Source of the DNA: Rallus limicola
Lineage: Eukaryota > Chordata > Aves > Gruiformes > Rallidae
Reading direction: 5' to 3'
Assembly: GCA_022605955.1 (NCBI GenBank)
Contig: JAKCOZ010000655.1
Span: 35,945-99,944 of the forward strand
Length of the DNA: 64,000 nucleotides
The notes beneath the pieces were generated by a model. The model was not told the origin of the DNA and did not search any database. It was given only the letters and a program-made list of their open reading frames with translations. A program made the position numbers and the translations under genes. Shown piece after piece: positions 1 to 12,853 of the stretch (position 1 is its first letter; each line of letters starts with the position of its first letter).

Positions 1-96
1 GTGCTTTTCTCGGCCCTAGCAGACTGCAGTTCAAAACATGCTAAACGTCCAGCAATAACTCCCAAAGTAAAGAAGCTAGGCATGAAAGGCATAGCT

Positions 97-167
97 TGTC
101 CTGTTAGGAGGTTTCAGACAAGCTAGGCCTGAAAGGCCTAGCTTGTCTGAAACCTCCTAACAGGACA
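97..167. repeat. Fold-back palindrome 1 (perfect)
   Basis: Arms 97-130 and 134-167 are perfect reverse complements (34 bp) around the loop GAA at 131-133. It is made by a 47-bp insertion after CTTGTC, so the unit carrying it is 245 bp (GTG at 1 to GTG at 246). The right arm has GGCCTAG where most units have GGCATAG, which removes the only mismatch. Confidence 0.95.
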
Positions 168-398
168 CACGAGCAGACCCTGTCACTTTGGCTCTCAGCC
201 TTTTCCTTTGCCTGGAAAGAGGGAACATGCCTGGAACCTCCTACGGTGCTTTTCTCGGCCCTAGCAGACTGCAGTTCAAAACATGCTAAACGTCCAGCAA
301 TAACTCCCAAAGTAAAGAAGCTAGGCCTGAAAGGCATAGCTTGTCTGAAACCTCCTAACAGGACACACGAGCAGACCCTGTCACTTTGGCTCTCAGCC

Positions 399-420
399 TT
401 TTCCTTTGCTTTTCCTTTGC
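399..420. repeat. 11-bp tandem duplication inside one unit
   Basis: TTTTCCTTTGC occurs twice in direct tandem at 399-409 and 410-420, giving a 209-bp unit (GTG at 246 to GTG at 455). It is the only duplication of this kind I found. Replication slippage in a pyrimidine-rich stretch is the likely cause. Confidence 0.9.
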
Positions 421-1540
421 CTGGAAAGAGGGAACATGTCTGGAACCTCCTACGGTGCTTTTCTCGGCCCTAGCAGACTGCAGTTCAAAACATGCTAAAC
501 GTCCAGCAATAACTCCCAAAGTAAAGAAGCTAGGCATGAAAGGCATAGCTTGTCTGAAACCTCCTAACAGGACACACGAGCAGCCCCTGTCACTTTGGCT
601 CTCAGCCTTTTCCTTTGCCTGGAAAGAGGGAACATGCCTGGAACCTCCTACGGTGCTTTTCTCGGCCCTAGCAGACTGCAGTTCAAAACATGCTAAACGT
701 CCAGCAATAACTCCCAAAGTAAAGAAGCTAGGCCTGAAAGGCATAGCTTGTCTGAAACCTCCTAACAGGACACACGAGCAGACCCTGTCACTTTGGCTCT
801 CAGCCTTTTCCTTTGCCTGGAAAGAGGGAACATGCCTGGAACCTCCTACGGTGCTTTTCTCGGCCCTAGCAGACTGCAGTTCAAAACATGCTAAACGTCC
901 AGCAATAACTCCCAAAGTAAAGAAGCTAGGCCTGAAAGGCATAGCTTGTCTGAAACCTCCTAACAGGACACATGAGCAGCACCTGTCACTTTGGCTCTCA
1001 GCCTTTTCCTTTGCCTGGAAAGAGGGAACATGCCTGGAACCTCCTACGGTGCTTTTCTCGGCCCTAGCAGACTGCAGTTCAAAACATGCTAAACGTCCAG
1101 CAATAACTCCCAAAGTAAAGAAGCTAGGCCTGAAAGGCATAGCTTGTCTGAAACCTCCTAACAGGACACATGAGCAGCACCTGTCACTTTGGCTCTCAGC
1201 CTTTTCCTTTGCCTGGAAAGAGGGAACATGCCTGGAACCTCCTACGGTGCTTTTCTCGGCCCTAGCAGACTGCAGTTCAAAACATGCTAAACGTCCAGCA
1301 ATAACTCCCAAAGTAAAGAAGCTAGGCCTGAAAGGCATAGCTTGTCTGAAACCTCCTAACAGGACACACGAGCAGACCCTGTCACTTTGGCTCTCAGCCT
1401 TTTCCTTTGCCTGGAAAGAGGGAACATGCCTGGAACCTCCTACGGTGCTTTTCTCGGCCCTAGCAGACTGCAGTTCAAAACATGCTAAACGTCCAGCAAT
1501 AACTCCCAAAGTAAAGAAGCTAGGCATGAAAGGCATAGCT

Positions 1541-1611
1541 TGTCCTGTTAGGAGGTTTCAGACAAGCTAGGCCTGAAAGGCCTAGCTTGTCTGAAACCTC
1601 CTAACAGGACA
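1541..1611. repeat. Fold-back palindrome 2 (perfect)
   Basis: This copy has 34-bp perfect arms around GAA, with the same breakpoints and the same GGCCTAG right arm as palindrome 1. It lies 1,444 bp downstream of palindrome 1, which is seven units plus the 47-bp insertion and the 11-bp duplication. The two are probably copies of one event. Confidence 0.95.
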
Positions 1612-3741
1612 CACGAGCAGACCCTGTCACTTTGGCTCTCAGCCTTTTCCTTTGCCTGGAAAGAGGGAACATGCCTGGAACCTCCTACGGTGCTTTTCTC
1701 GGCCCTAGCAGACTGCAGTTCAAAACATGCTAAACGTCCAGCAATAACTCCCAAAGTAAAGAAGCTAGGCCTGAAAGGCATAGCTTGTCTGAAACCTCCT
1801 AACAGGACACACGAGCAGACCCTGTCACTTTGGCTCTCAGCCTTTTCCTTTGCCTGGAAAGAGGGAACATGCCTGGAACCTCCTACGGTGCTTTTCTCGG
1901 CCCTAGCAGACTGCAGTTCAAAACATGCTAAACGTCCAGCAATAACTCCCAAAGTAAAGAAGCTAGGCATGAAAGGCATAGCTTGTCTGAAACCTCCTAA
2001 CAGGACACACGAGCAGCCCCTGTCACTTTGGCTCTCAGCCTTTTCCTTTGCCTGGAAAGAGGGAACATGCCTGGAACCTCCTACGGTGCTTTTCTCGGCC
2101 CTAGCAGACTGCAGTTCAAAACATGCTAAACGTCCAGCAATAACTCCCAAAGTAAAGAAGCTAGGCCTGAAAGGCATAGCTTGTCTGAAACCTCCTAACA
2201 GGACACACGAGCAGACCCTGTCACTTTGGCTCTCAGCCTTTTCCTTTGCCTGGAAAGAGGGAACATGCCTGGAACCTCCTACGGTGCTTTTCTCGGACCT
2301 AGCAGACTGCAGTTCAAAACATGCTAAACGTCCAGCAATAACTCCCAAAGTAAAGAAGCTAGGCATGAAAGGCATAGCTTGTCTGAAACCTCCTAACAGG
2401 ACACATGAGCAGCACCTGTCACTTTGGCTCTCAGCCTTTTCCTTTGCCTGGAAAGAGGGAACATGCCTGGAACCTCCTACGGTGCTTTTCTCGGCCCTAG
2501 CAGACTGCAGTTCAAAACATGCTAAACGTCCAGCAATAACTCCCAAAGTAAAGAAGCTAGGCCTGAAAGGCATAGCTTGTCTGAAACCTCCTAACAGGAC
2601 ACACGAGCAGACCCTGTCACTTTGGCTCTCAGCCTTTTCCTTTGCCTGGAAAGAGGGAACATGCCTGGAACCTCCTACGGTGCTTTTCTCGGCCCTAGCA
2701 GACTGCAGTTCAAAACATGCTAAACGTCCAGCAATAACTCCCAAAGTAAAGAAGCTAGGCCTGAAAGGCATAGCTTGTCTGAAACCTCCTAACAGGACAC
2801 ATGAGCAGCACCTGTCACTTTGGCTCTCAGCCTTTTCCTTTGCCTGGAAAGAGGGAACATGCCTGGAACCTCCTACGGTGCTTTTCTCGGCCCTAGCAGA
2901 CTGCAGTTCAAAACATGCTAAACGTCCAGCAATAACTCCCAAAGTAAAGAAGCTAGGCCTGAAAGGCATAGCTTGTCTGAAACCTCCTAAAAGGACACAC
3001 GAGCAGACCCTGTCACTTTGGCTCTCAGCTTTTTCCTTTGCCTGGAAAGAGGGAACATGCCTGGAACCTCCTACGGTGCTTTTCTCGGCCCTAGCAGACT
3101 GCAGTTCAAAACATGCTAAACGTCCAGCAATAACTCCCAAAGTAAAGAAGCTAGGCCTGAAAGGCATAGCTTGTCTGAAACCTCCTAACAGGACACACGA
3201 GCAGACCCTGTCACTTTGGCTCTCAGCCTTTTCCTTTGCCTGGAAAGAGGGAACATGCCTGGAACCTCCTACGGTGCTTTTCTCGGCCCTATCAGAAGAC
3301 AGTTCAAAACATGCTAAACGTCCAGCAATAACTCCCAAAGTAAAGAAGCTAGGCCTGAAAGGCATAGCTTGTCTGAAACCTCCTAACAGGACACCCGAGC
3401 AGACCCTGTCACTTTGGCTCTCAGCCTTTTCCTTTGCTTGGAAAGAGGGAACATGCCTGGAACCTCCTACGGTGCTTTTCTCGGGCCTAGCAGACTGCAG
3501 TTCAAAACATGCTAAATGTCCAGCAATAACTCCCAAAGTAAAGAAGCTAGGCCTGAAAGGCATAGCTTGTCTGAAACCTCCTAACAGGACACACGAGCAG
3601 ACCCTGTCACTTTGGCTCTCAGCCTTTTCCTTTGCCTGGAAAGAGGGAACATGCCTGGAACCTCCTACGGTGCTTTTCTCGGCCCTAGCAGACTGCAGTT
3701 CAAAACATGCTAAACGTCCAGCAATAACTCCCAAAGTAAAG

Positions 3742-3766
3742 AAGCTAGGCCTGAAAGGCCTAGCTT
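3742..3766. repeat. Perfect 25-bp dyad in an ordinary unit
   Basis: Arms of 11 bp (AAGCTAGGCCT and AGGCCTAGCTT) flank GAA. Most units have AGGCATAGCTT on the right, one mismatch from perfect; here the right arm is changed to match the left. Confidence 0.9.
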
Positions 3767-6700
3767 GTCTGAAACCTCCTAACAGGACACACGAGCAGAC
3801 CCTGTCACTTTGGCTCTCAGCCTTTTCCTTTGCCTGGAAAGAGGGAACATGCCTGGAACCTCCTACGGTGCTTTTCTCGGCCCTAGCAGACTGCAGTTCA
3901 AAACATGCTAAACGTCCAGCAATAACTCCCAAAGTAAAGAAGCTAGGCCTGAAAGGCATAGCTTGTCTGAAACCTCCTAACAGGACACACGAGCAGACCC
4001 TGTCACTTTGGCTCTCAGCCTTTTCCTTTGCCTGGAAAGAGGGAACATGCCTGGAACCTCCTACGGTGCTTTTCTCGGCCCTAGCAGACTGCAGTTCAAA
4101 ACATGCTAAACGTCCAGCAATAACTCCCAAAGTAAAGAAGCTAGGCCTGAAAGGCATAGCTTGTCTGAAACCTCCTAACAGGACACACGAGCAGACCCTG
4201 TCACTTTGGCTCTCAGCCTTTTCCTTTGCCTGGAAAGAGGGAACATGCCTGGAACCTCCTACGGTGCTTTTCTCGGCCCTAGCAGACTGCAGTTCAAAAC
4301 ATGCTAAACGTCCAGCAATAACTCCCAAAGTAAAGAAGCTAGGCCTGAAAGGCATAGCTTGTCTGAAACCTCCTAACAGGACACACGAGCAGACCCTGTC
4401 ACTTTGGCTCTCAGCCTTTTCCTTTGCCTGGAAAGAGGGAACATGCCTGGAACCTCCTACGGTGCTTTTCTCGGCCCTAGCAGACTGCAGTTCAAAACAT
4501 GCTAAACGTCCAGCAATAACTCCCAAAGTAAAGAAGCTAGGCCTGAAAGGCATAGCTTGTCTAAAACCTCCTAACAGGACACACGAGCAGACCCTGTCAC
4601 TTTGGCTCTCAGCCTTTTCCTTTGCCTGGAAAGAGGGAACATGCCTGGAACCTCCTACGGTGCTTTTCTCGGCCCTAGCAGACTGCAGTTCAAAACATGC
4701 TAAACGTCCAGCAATAACTCCCAAAGTAAAGAAGCTAGGCCTGAAAGGCATAGCTTGTCTGAAACCTCCTAACAGGACACACGAGCAGACCCTGTCACTT
4801 TGGCTCTCAGCCTTTTCCTTTGCCTGGAAAGAGGGAACATGCCTGGAACCTCCTACGGTGCTTTTCTCGGCCCTAGCAGACTGCAGTTCAAAACATGCTA
4901 AACGTCCAGCAATAACTCCCAAAGTAAAGAAGCTAGACCTGAAAGGCATAGCTTGTCTGAAACCTCCTAACAGGACACACGAGCAGCCCCTGTCACTTGG
5001 TTCTCAGCCTTTTCCTTTGCCTGGAAAGAGGGAACATGCCTGGAACCTCCTACGGTGCTTTTCTCGGCCCTAGCAGACTGCAGTTCAAAACATGCTAAAC
5101 GTCCAGCAATAACTCCCAAAGTAAAGAAGCTAGGCCTGAAAGGCATAGCTTGTCTGAAACCTCCTAACAGGACACACGAGCAGACCCTGTCACTTTGGCT
5201 CTCAGCCTTTTCCTTTGCCTGGAAAGAGGGAACACGCCTGGAACCTCCTACGGTGCTTTTCTCGGCCCTAGCAGACTGCAATTCAAAACATGCTAAACGT
5301 CCAGCAATAACTCCCAAAGTAAAGAAGCGAGGCCTGAAAGGCATAGCTTGTCTGAAACCTCCTAACAGGACACACGAGCAAACACTTTCACTTTGGCTCT
5401 CAGCTTTTTCCTTTGCTTGGAAAGAGGGAACATGCCTGGAACCTCCTACGGTGCTTTTCTCGGCCCTAGCAGACTGCAGCTCAAAACATGCTAAACGTCC
5501 AGCAATAACTTCCAAAGTAAAGAAGCTAGGCCTGAAAGGCATAGCTTGTCTGAAACCTCCTAACAGGACACACGAGCAGACCCTGTCACTTTGGCTCTCA
5601 GCCTTTTCCTTTGCCTGGAAAGAGGGAACATGCCTGGAACCTCCTACGGTGCTTTTCTCGGCCCTAGCAGACTGCAGTTCAAAAGATGCTAAACGTCCAG
5701 CAATAACTCCCAAAGTAAAGAAGCTAGGCCTGAAAGGCATAGCTTGTCTGAAACCTCCTAACAGGACACACGAGCAGACCCTGTCACTTTGGCTCTCAGC
5801 CTTTTCCTTTGCCTGGAAAGAGGGAACATGCCTGGAACCTCCTACGGTGCTTTTCTCGGCCCTAGCAGACTGCAGTTCAAAACATGCTAAACGTCCAGCA
5901 ATAACTCCCAAAGTAAAGAAGCTAGGCCTGAAAGGCATAGCTTGTCTGAAACCTCCTAACAGGACACACGAGCAGACCCTGTCACTTTGGCTCTCAGCCT
6001 TTTCCTTTGCCTGGAAAGAGGGAACATGCCTGGAACCTCCTACGGTGCTTTTCTCGGCCCTAGCAGACTGCAGTTCAAAACATGCTAAACGTCCAGCAAT
6101 AACTCCCAAAGTAAAGAAGCTAGGCCTGAAAGGCATAGCTTGTCTGAAACCTCCTAACAGGACACACGAGCAGACCCTGTCACTTTGGCTCTCAGCCCTT
6201 TCCTTTGCCTGGAAAGAGGGAACATGCCTGGAACCTCCTACGGTGCTTTTCTCGGCCCTAGCAGACTGCAGTTCAAAACATGCTAAACGTCCAGCAATAA
6301 CTCCCAAAGTAAAGAAGCTAGGCCTGAAAGGCATAGCTTGTCTGAAACCTCCTAACAGGACACACAAGCAGACCCTGTCACTTTGGCTCTCAGCCTTTTC
6401 CTTTGCCTGGAAAGAGGGAACATGCCTGGAACCTCCTACGGTGCTTTTCTCGGCCCTAGCAGACTGCAGTTCAAAACATGCTAAACGTCCAGCAATAACT
6501 CCCAAAGTAAAGAAGCTAGGCCTGAAAGGCATAGCTTGTCTGAAACCTCCTAACAGGACACACGAGCAGACCCTGTCACTTTGGCTCTCAGCCTTTTCCT
6601 TTGCCTGGAAAGAGGGAACATGCCTGGAACCTCCTACAGTGCTTTTCTCGGCCCTAGCAGACTGCAGTTCAAAACATGCTAAACGTCCAGCAATAACTCC

Positions 6701-8299
6701 CAAAGTAAAGAAGCTAGGCCTGAAAGGCATAGCTTGTCTGAAACCTCCTAACAGGACACACGAGCAGCCCCTGTCACTTTGGCTCTCAGCCTTTTCCTTT
6801 GCCTGGAAAGAGGGAACATGCCTGGAACCTCCTACGGTGCTTTTCTCGGCCCTAGCAGACTGCAGTTCAAAACATGCTAAACGTCCAGCAATAACTCCCA
6901 AAGTAAAGAAGCTAGGCCTGAAAGGCATAGCTTGTCTGAAACCTCCTAACAGGACACACGAGCAGACCCTGTCACTTTGGCTCTCAGCCTTTTCCTTTGC
7001 CTGGAAAGAGGGAACATGCCTGGAACCTCCTATGGTGCTTTTCTCGGCCCTAGCAGACTGCAGTTCAAAACATGCTAAACGTCCAGCAATAACTCCCAAA
7101 GTAAAGAAGCTAGGCCTGAAAGGCATAGCTTGTCTGAAACCTCCTAACAGGACACACGAGCAGACCCTGTCACTTTGGCTCTCAGCCTTTTCCTTTGCCT
7201 GGAAAGAGGGAACATGCCTGGAACCTCCTACGGTGCTTTTCTCGGCCCTATCAGACTGCAGTTCAAAACATGCTAAACGTCCAGCAATAACTCCCAAAGA
7301 AAAGAAGCTAGGCCTGAAAGGCATAGCTTGTCTGAAACCTCCTAACAGGACACCCGAGCAGACCCTGTCACTTTGGCTCTCAGCCTTTTCCTTTGCCTGG
7401 AAAGAGGGAACATGCCTGGAACCTCCTACGGTGCTTTTCTCGGGCCTAGCAGACTGCAGTTCAAAACATGCTAAATGTCCAGCAATAACTCCCAAAGGAA
7501 AGAAGCTAGGCCTGAAAGGCATAGCTTGTCTGAAACCTCCTAACAGGACACACGAGCAGACCCTGTCACTTTGGCTCTCAGCCTTTTCCTTTGCCTGGAA
7601 AGAGGGAACATGCCTGGAACCTCCTACGGTGCTTTTCTCGGCCCTAGCAGACTGCAGTTCAAAACATGCTAAACGTCCAGCAATAACTCCCAAAGTAAAG
7701 AAGCTAGGCCTGAAAGGCATAGCTTGTCTGAAACCTCCTAACAGGACACACGAGCAGACCCTGTCACTTTGGCTCTCAGCCTTTTCCTTTGCCTGGAAAG
7801 AGGGAACATGCCTGGAACCTCCTACGGTGCTTTTCTCGGCCCTAGCAGACTGCAGTTCAAAACATGCTAAACGTCCAGCAATAACTCCCAAAGTATAGAA
7901 GCTAGGCCTGAAAGGCATAGCTTGTCTGAAACCTCCTAACAGGACACACGAGCAGACCCTGTCACTTTGGCTCTCAGCCTTTTCCTTTGCCTGGAAAGAG
8001 GGAACATGCCTGGAACCTCCTACGGTGCTTTTCTCGGCCATAGCAGACTGCAGTTCAAAACATGCTAAACGTCCAGCAATAACTCCCAAAGTAAAGAAGC
8101 TAGGCCTGAAAGGCATAGCTTGTCTGAAACCTCCTAACAGGACACACGAGCAGACCCTGTCACTTTGGCTCTCAGCCTTTTCCTTTGCCTGGAAAGAGGG
8201 AACATGCCTGGAACCTCCTACGGTGCTTTTCTCGGCCCTAGCAGACTGCAGTTCAAAACATGCTAAACGTCCAGCAATAACTCCCAAAGTAAAGAAGCT

Positions 8300-9310
8300 A
8301 GGCCTGAAAGGCATAGCTTGTCTGAAACCTCCTAACAGGACACACAAGCAGACCCTGTCACTTTGGCTCTCAGCCTTTTCCTTTGCCTGGAAAGAGGGAA
8401 CATGCCTGGAACCTCCTACGGTGCTTTTCTCGGCCCTAGCAGACTGCAGTTCAAAACATGCTAAACGTCCAGCAATAACTCCCAAAGTAAAGAAGCTAGG
8501 CCTGAAAGGCATAGCTTGTCTGAAACCTCCTAACAGGACACACGAGCAGAACCTGTCACTTTGGCTCTCAGCCTTTTCCTTTGCCTGGAAAGAGGGAACA
8601 TGCCTGGAACCTCCTACGGTGCTTTTCTCGGCCCTAGCAGACTGCAGTTCAAAACATGCTAAACGTCCAGCAATAACTCCCAAAGTAAAGAAGCTAGGCC
8701 TGAAAGGCATAGCTTGTCTGAAACCTCCTAACAGGACACCCGAGCAGACCCTGTCACTTTGGCTCTCAGCCTTTTCCTTTGCCTGGAAAGAGGGAACATG
8801 CCTGGAACCTCCTACGGTGCTTTTCTCGGCCCTAGCAGACTGCAGTTCAAAACATGCTAAACGTCCAGCAATAACTCCCAAAGTAAAGAAGCTAGGCCTG
8901 AAAGGCATAGCTTGTCTGAAACCTCCTAACAGGACACATGAGCAGCACCTGTCTCTTTGGCTCTCAGCCTTTTCCTTTGCCTGGAAAGAGGGAACATGCC
9001 TGGAACCTCCTACGGTGCTTTTCTCGGCCCTAGCAGACTGCAGTTCAAAACATGCTAAACGTCCAGCAATAACTCCCAAAGTAAAGAAGCTAGGCCTGAA
9101 AGGCATAGCTTGTCTGAAACCTCCTAACAGGACACACGAGCAGACCCTGTCACTTTGGCTCTCAGCCTTTTCCTTTGCCTGGAAAGAGGGAACATGCCTG
9201 GAACCTCCTACGGTGCTTTTCTCGGCCCTAGCAGACTGCAGTTCAAAACATGCTAAACGTCCAGCAATAACTCCCAAAGTAAAGAAGCTATGCCTGAAAG
9301 GCATAGCTTG
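8300..9310. repeat. Higher-order block, copy of 12854-13864
   Basis: A run of about five units carries a diagnostic series of variants: CACAAG, then CAGAACC at 8547, then CACCCGAG, then GTCTCTTTGG at 8951, then GCTATGCCTG near 9287. The same series recurs exactly 4,554 bp (23 units) downstream. Block edges are approximate. Confidence 0.8.
9285..9309. repeat. Perfect 25-bp dyad, alternative allele
   Basis: AAGCTATGCCT and AGGCATAGCTT pair perfectly around GAA. Here the left arm has changed (GG to TG) to match the common right arm, the reverse of the solution at 3742-3766. Confidence 0.9.
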
Positions 9311-12300
9311 TCTGAAACCTCCTAACAGGACACACGAGCAGCCCCTGTCACTTTGGCTCTCAGCCTTTTCCTTTGCCTGGAAAGAGGGAACATGCCTGGA
9401 ACCTCCTACGGTGCTTTTCTCGGGCCTAGCAGACTGCAGTTCAAAACATGCTAAATGTCCAGCAATAACTCCCAAAGTAAAGAAGCTAGGCCTGAAAGGC
9501 ATAGCTTGTCTGAAACCTCCTAACAGGACACACGAGCAGACCCTGTCACTTTGGCTCTCAGCCTTTTCCTTTGCCTGGAAAGAGGGAACATGCCTGGAAC
9601 CTCCTACGGTGCTTTTCTCGGCCCTAGCAGACTGCAGTTCAAAACATGCTAAACGTCCAGCAATAACTCCCAAAGTAAAGAAGCTAGGCCTGAAAGGCAT
9701 AGCTTGTCTGAAACCTCCTAACAGGACACACGAGCAGACCCTGTCACTTTGGCTCTCAGCCTTTTCCTGTGCCTGGAAAGAGGGAACATGCCTGGAACCT
9801 CCTACGGTGCTTTTCTCGGCCCTAGCAGACTGCAGTTCAAAACATGCTAAACGTCCAGCAATAACTCCCAAAGTAAAGAAGCTAGGCCTGAAAGGCATAG
9901 CTTGTCTGAAACCTCCTAACAGGACACACGAGCAGACCCTGTCACTTTGGCTCTCAGCCTTTTCCTTTGCCTGGAAAGAGGGAACATGCCTGGAACCTCC
10001 TACGGTGCTTTTCTCGGCCCTAGCAGACTGCAGTTCAAAACATGCTAAACGTCCAGCAATAACTCCCAAAGTAAAGAAGCTAGGCCTGAAAGGCATAGCT
10101 TGTCTGAAACCTCATAACAGGACACACGAGCAGACCCTGTCACTTTGGCTCTCAGTCTTTTCCTTTGCCTGGAAAGAGGGAACATGCCTGGAACCTCCTA
10201 CGGTGCTTTTCTCGGCCCTAGCAGACTGCAGTTCAAAACATGCTAAACGTCCAGCAATAACTCCCAAAGTAAAGAAGCTAGGCCTGAAAGGCATAGCTTG
10301 TCTGAAACCTCCTAACAGGACACACGAGCAGACCCTGTCACTTTGGCTCTCAGCCTTTTCCTTTGCCTGGAAAGAGGGAACATGCCTGGAACCTCCTACG
10401 GTGCTTTTCTCGGCCCTAGCAGACTGCAGTTCAAAACATGCTAAACGTCCAGCAATAACTCCCAAAGTAAAGAAGCTAGGCATGAAAGGCATAGCTTGTC
10501 TGAAACCTCCTAACAGGACACACGAGCAGCCCCTGTCACTTTGGCTCTCAGCCTTTTCCTTTGCCTGGAAAGAGGGAACATGCCTGGAACCTCCTACGGT
10601 GTTTTTCTCGGCCCTAGCAGACTGCAGCTCAAAACATGCTAAACGTCCAGCAATAACTCCCAAAGTAAAGAAGCTAGGCCTGAAAGGCATAGCTTGTCTG
10701 AAACCTCCTAACAGGACACCCGAGCAGACCCTGTCACTTTGGCTCTCAGCCTTTTCCTTTGCCTGGAAAGAGGGAACATGCCTGGAACCTCCTACGGTGC
10801 TTTTCTCGGCCCTAGCAGACTGCAGTTCAAAACATGCTAAACGTCCAGCAATAACTCCCAAAGTAAAGAAGCTAGGCCTGAAAGGCATAGCTTGTCTGAA
10901 ACCTCCTAACAGGACACCCGAGCAGACCCTGTCACTTTGGCTCTCAGCCTTTTCCTTTGCCTGGAAAGAGGGAACATGCCTGGAACCTCCTACGGTGCTT
11001 TTCTCGGCCCTAGCAGACTGCAGTTCAAAACATGCTAAACGTCCAGCAATAACTCCCAAAGTAAAGAAGCTAGGCCTGAAAGGCATAGCTTGTCTGAAAC
11101 CTCCTAACAGGACACATGAGCAGCACCTGTCACTTTGGCTCTCAGCCTTTTCCTTTGCCTGGAAAGAGGGAACATGCCTGGAACCTCCTATGGTGCTTTT
11201 CTCGGCCCTAGCAGACTGCAGTTCAAAACATGCTAAACGTCCAGCAATAACTCCCAAAGTAAAGAAGCTAGGCCTGAAAGGCATAGCTTGTCTGAAACCT
11301 CCTAACAGGACACCCGAGCAGACCCTGTCACTTTGGCTCTCAGCCTTTTCCTTTGCCTGGAAAGAGGGAACATGCCTGGAACCTCCTACGGTGCTTTTCT
11401 CGGCCCTAGCAGACTGCAATTCAAAACATGCTAAACGTCCAGCAATAACTCCCAAAGTAAAGAAGCGAGGCCTGAAAGGCATAGCTTGTCTGAAACCTCC
11501 TAACAGGACACACGAGCAAACCCTTTCACTTTGGCTCTCAGCTTTTTCCTTTGCTTGGAAAGAGGGAACATGCCTGGAACCTCCTACGGTGCTTTTCTCG
11601 GCCCTAGCAGAATGCAGCTCAAAACATGCTAAACGTCCAGCAATAACTCCCAAAGTAAAGAAGCTAGGCCTGAAAGGCATAGCTTGTCTGAAACCTCCTA
11701 ACAGGACACCCGAGCAGACCCTGTCACTTTGGCTCTCAGCCTTTTCCTTTGCCTGGAAAGAGGGAACATGCCTGGAACCTCCTACGGTGCTTTTCTCGGC
11801 CCTAGCACACTGCAGTTCAAAACATGCTAAACGTCCAGCAATAACTCCCAAAGTAAAGAAGCTAGGCCTGAAAGGCATAGCTTGTCTGAAACCTCCTAAC
11901 AGGACACACAAGCAGACCCTGTCACTTTGGCTCTCAGCCTTTTCCTTTGCCTGGAAAGAGGGAACATGCCTGGAACCTCCTACGGTGCTTTTCTCGGCCC
12001 TAGCAGACTGCAGTTCAAAACATGCTAAACGTCCAGCAATAACTCCCAAAGTAAAGAAGCTAGGCCTGAAAGGCATAGCTTGTCTGAAACCTCCTAACAG
12101 GACACATGAGCAGCACCTGTCACTTTGGCTCTCAGCCTTTTCCTTTGCCTGGAAAGAGGGAACATGCCTGGAACCTCCTACGGTGCTTTTCTCGGCCCTA
12201 GCAGACTGCAGTTCAAAACATGCTAAACGTCCAGTAATAACTCCCAAAGTAAAGAAGCTAGGCCTGAAAGGCATAGCTTGTCTGAAACCTCCTAACAGGA

Positions 12301-12853
12301 CACACGAGCAGACCCTGTCACTTTGGCTCTCAGCCTTTTCCTTTGCCTGGAAAGAGGGAACATGCCTGGAACCTCCTACGGTGCTTTTCTCGGCCCTAGC
12401 AGACTGCAATTCAAAACATGCTAAACGTCCAGCAATAACTCCCAAAGTAAAGAAGCGAGGCCTGAAAAGCATAGCTTGTCTGAAACCTCCTAACAGGACA
12501 CACGAGCAAACCCTTTCACTTTGGCTCTCAGCTTTTTCCTTTGCTTGGAAAGAGGGAACATGCCTGGAACCTCCTACGGTGCTTTTCTCGGCCCTAGCAG
12601 ACTGCAGCTCAAAACATGCTAAACGTCCAGCAATAACTCCCAAAGTAAAGAAGCTAGGCCTGAAAGGCATAGCTTGTCTGAAACCTCCTAACAGGACACA
12701 CGAGCAGACCCTGTCACTTTGGCTCTCAGCCTTTTCCTTTGCCTGGAAAGAGGGAACATGCCTGGAACCTCCTACGGTGCTTTTCTCGGCCCTAGCAGAC
12801 TGCAGTTCAAAACATGCTAAACGTCCAGCAATAACTCCCAAAGTAAAGAAGCT

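Noticed and set aside
97..167. Palindrome as a rho-independent terminator or a small hairpin RNA gene
   Set aside because: There is no run of T after the stem, no promoter, and the arms are plainly duplicated satellite sequence. A transcript could fold, but nothing shows it is a dedicated RNA gene.
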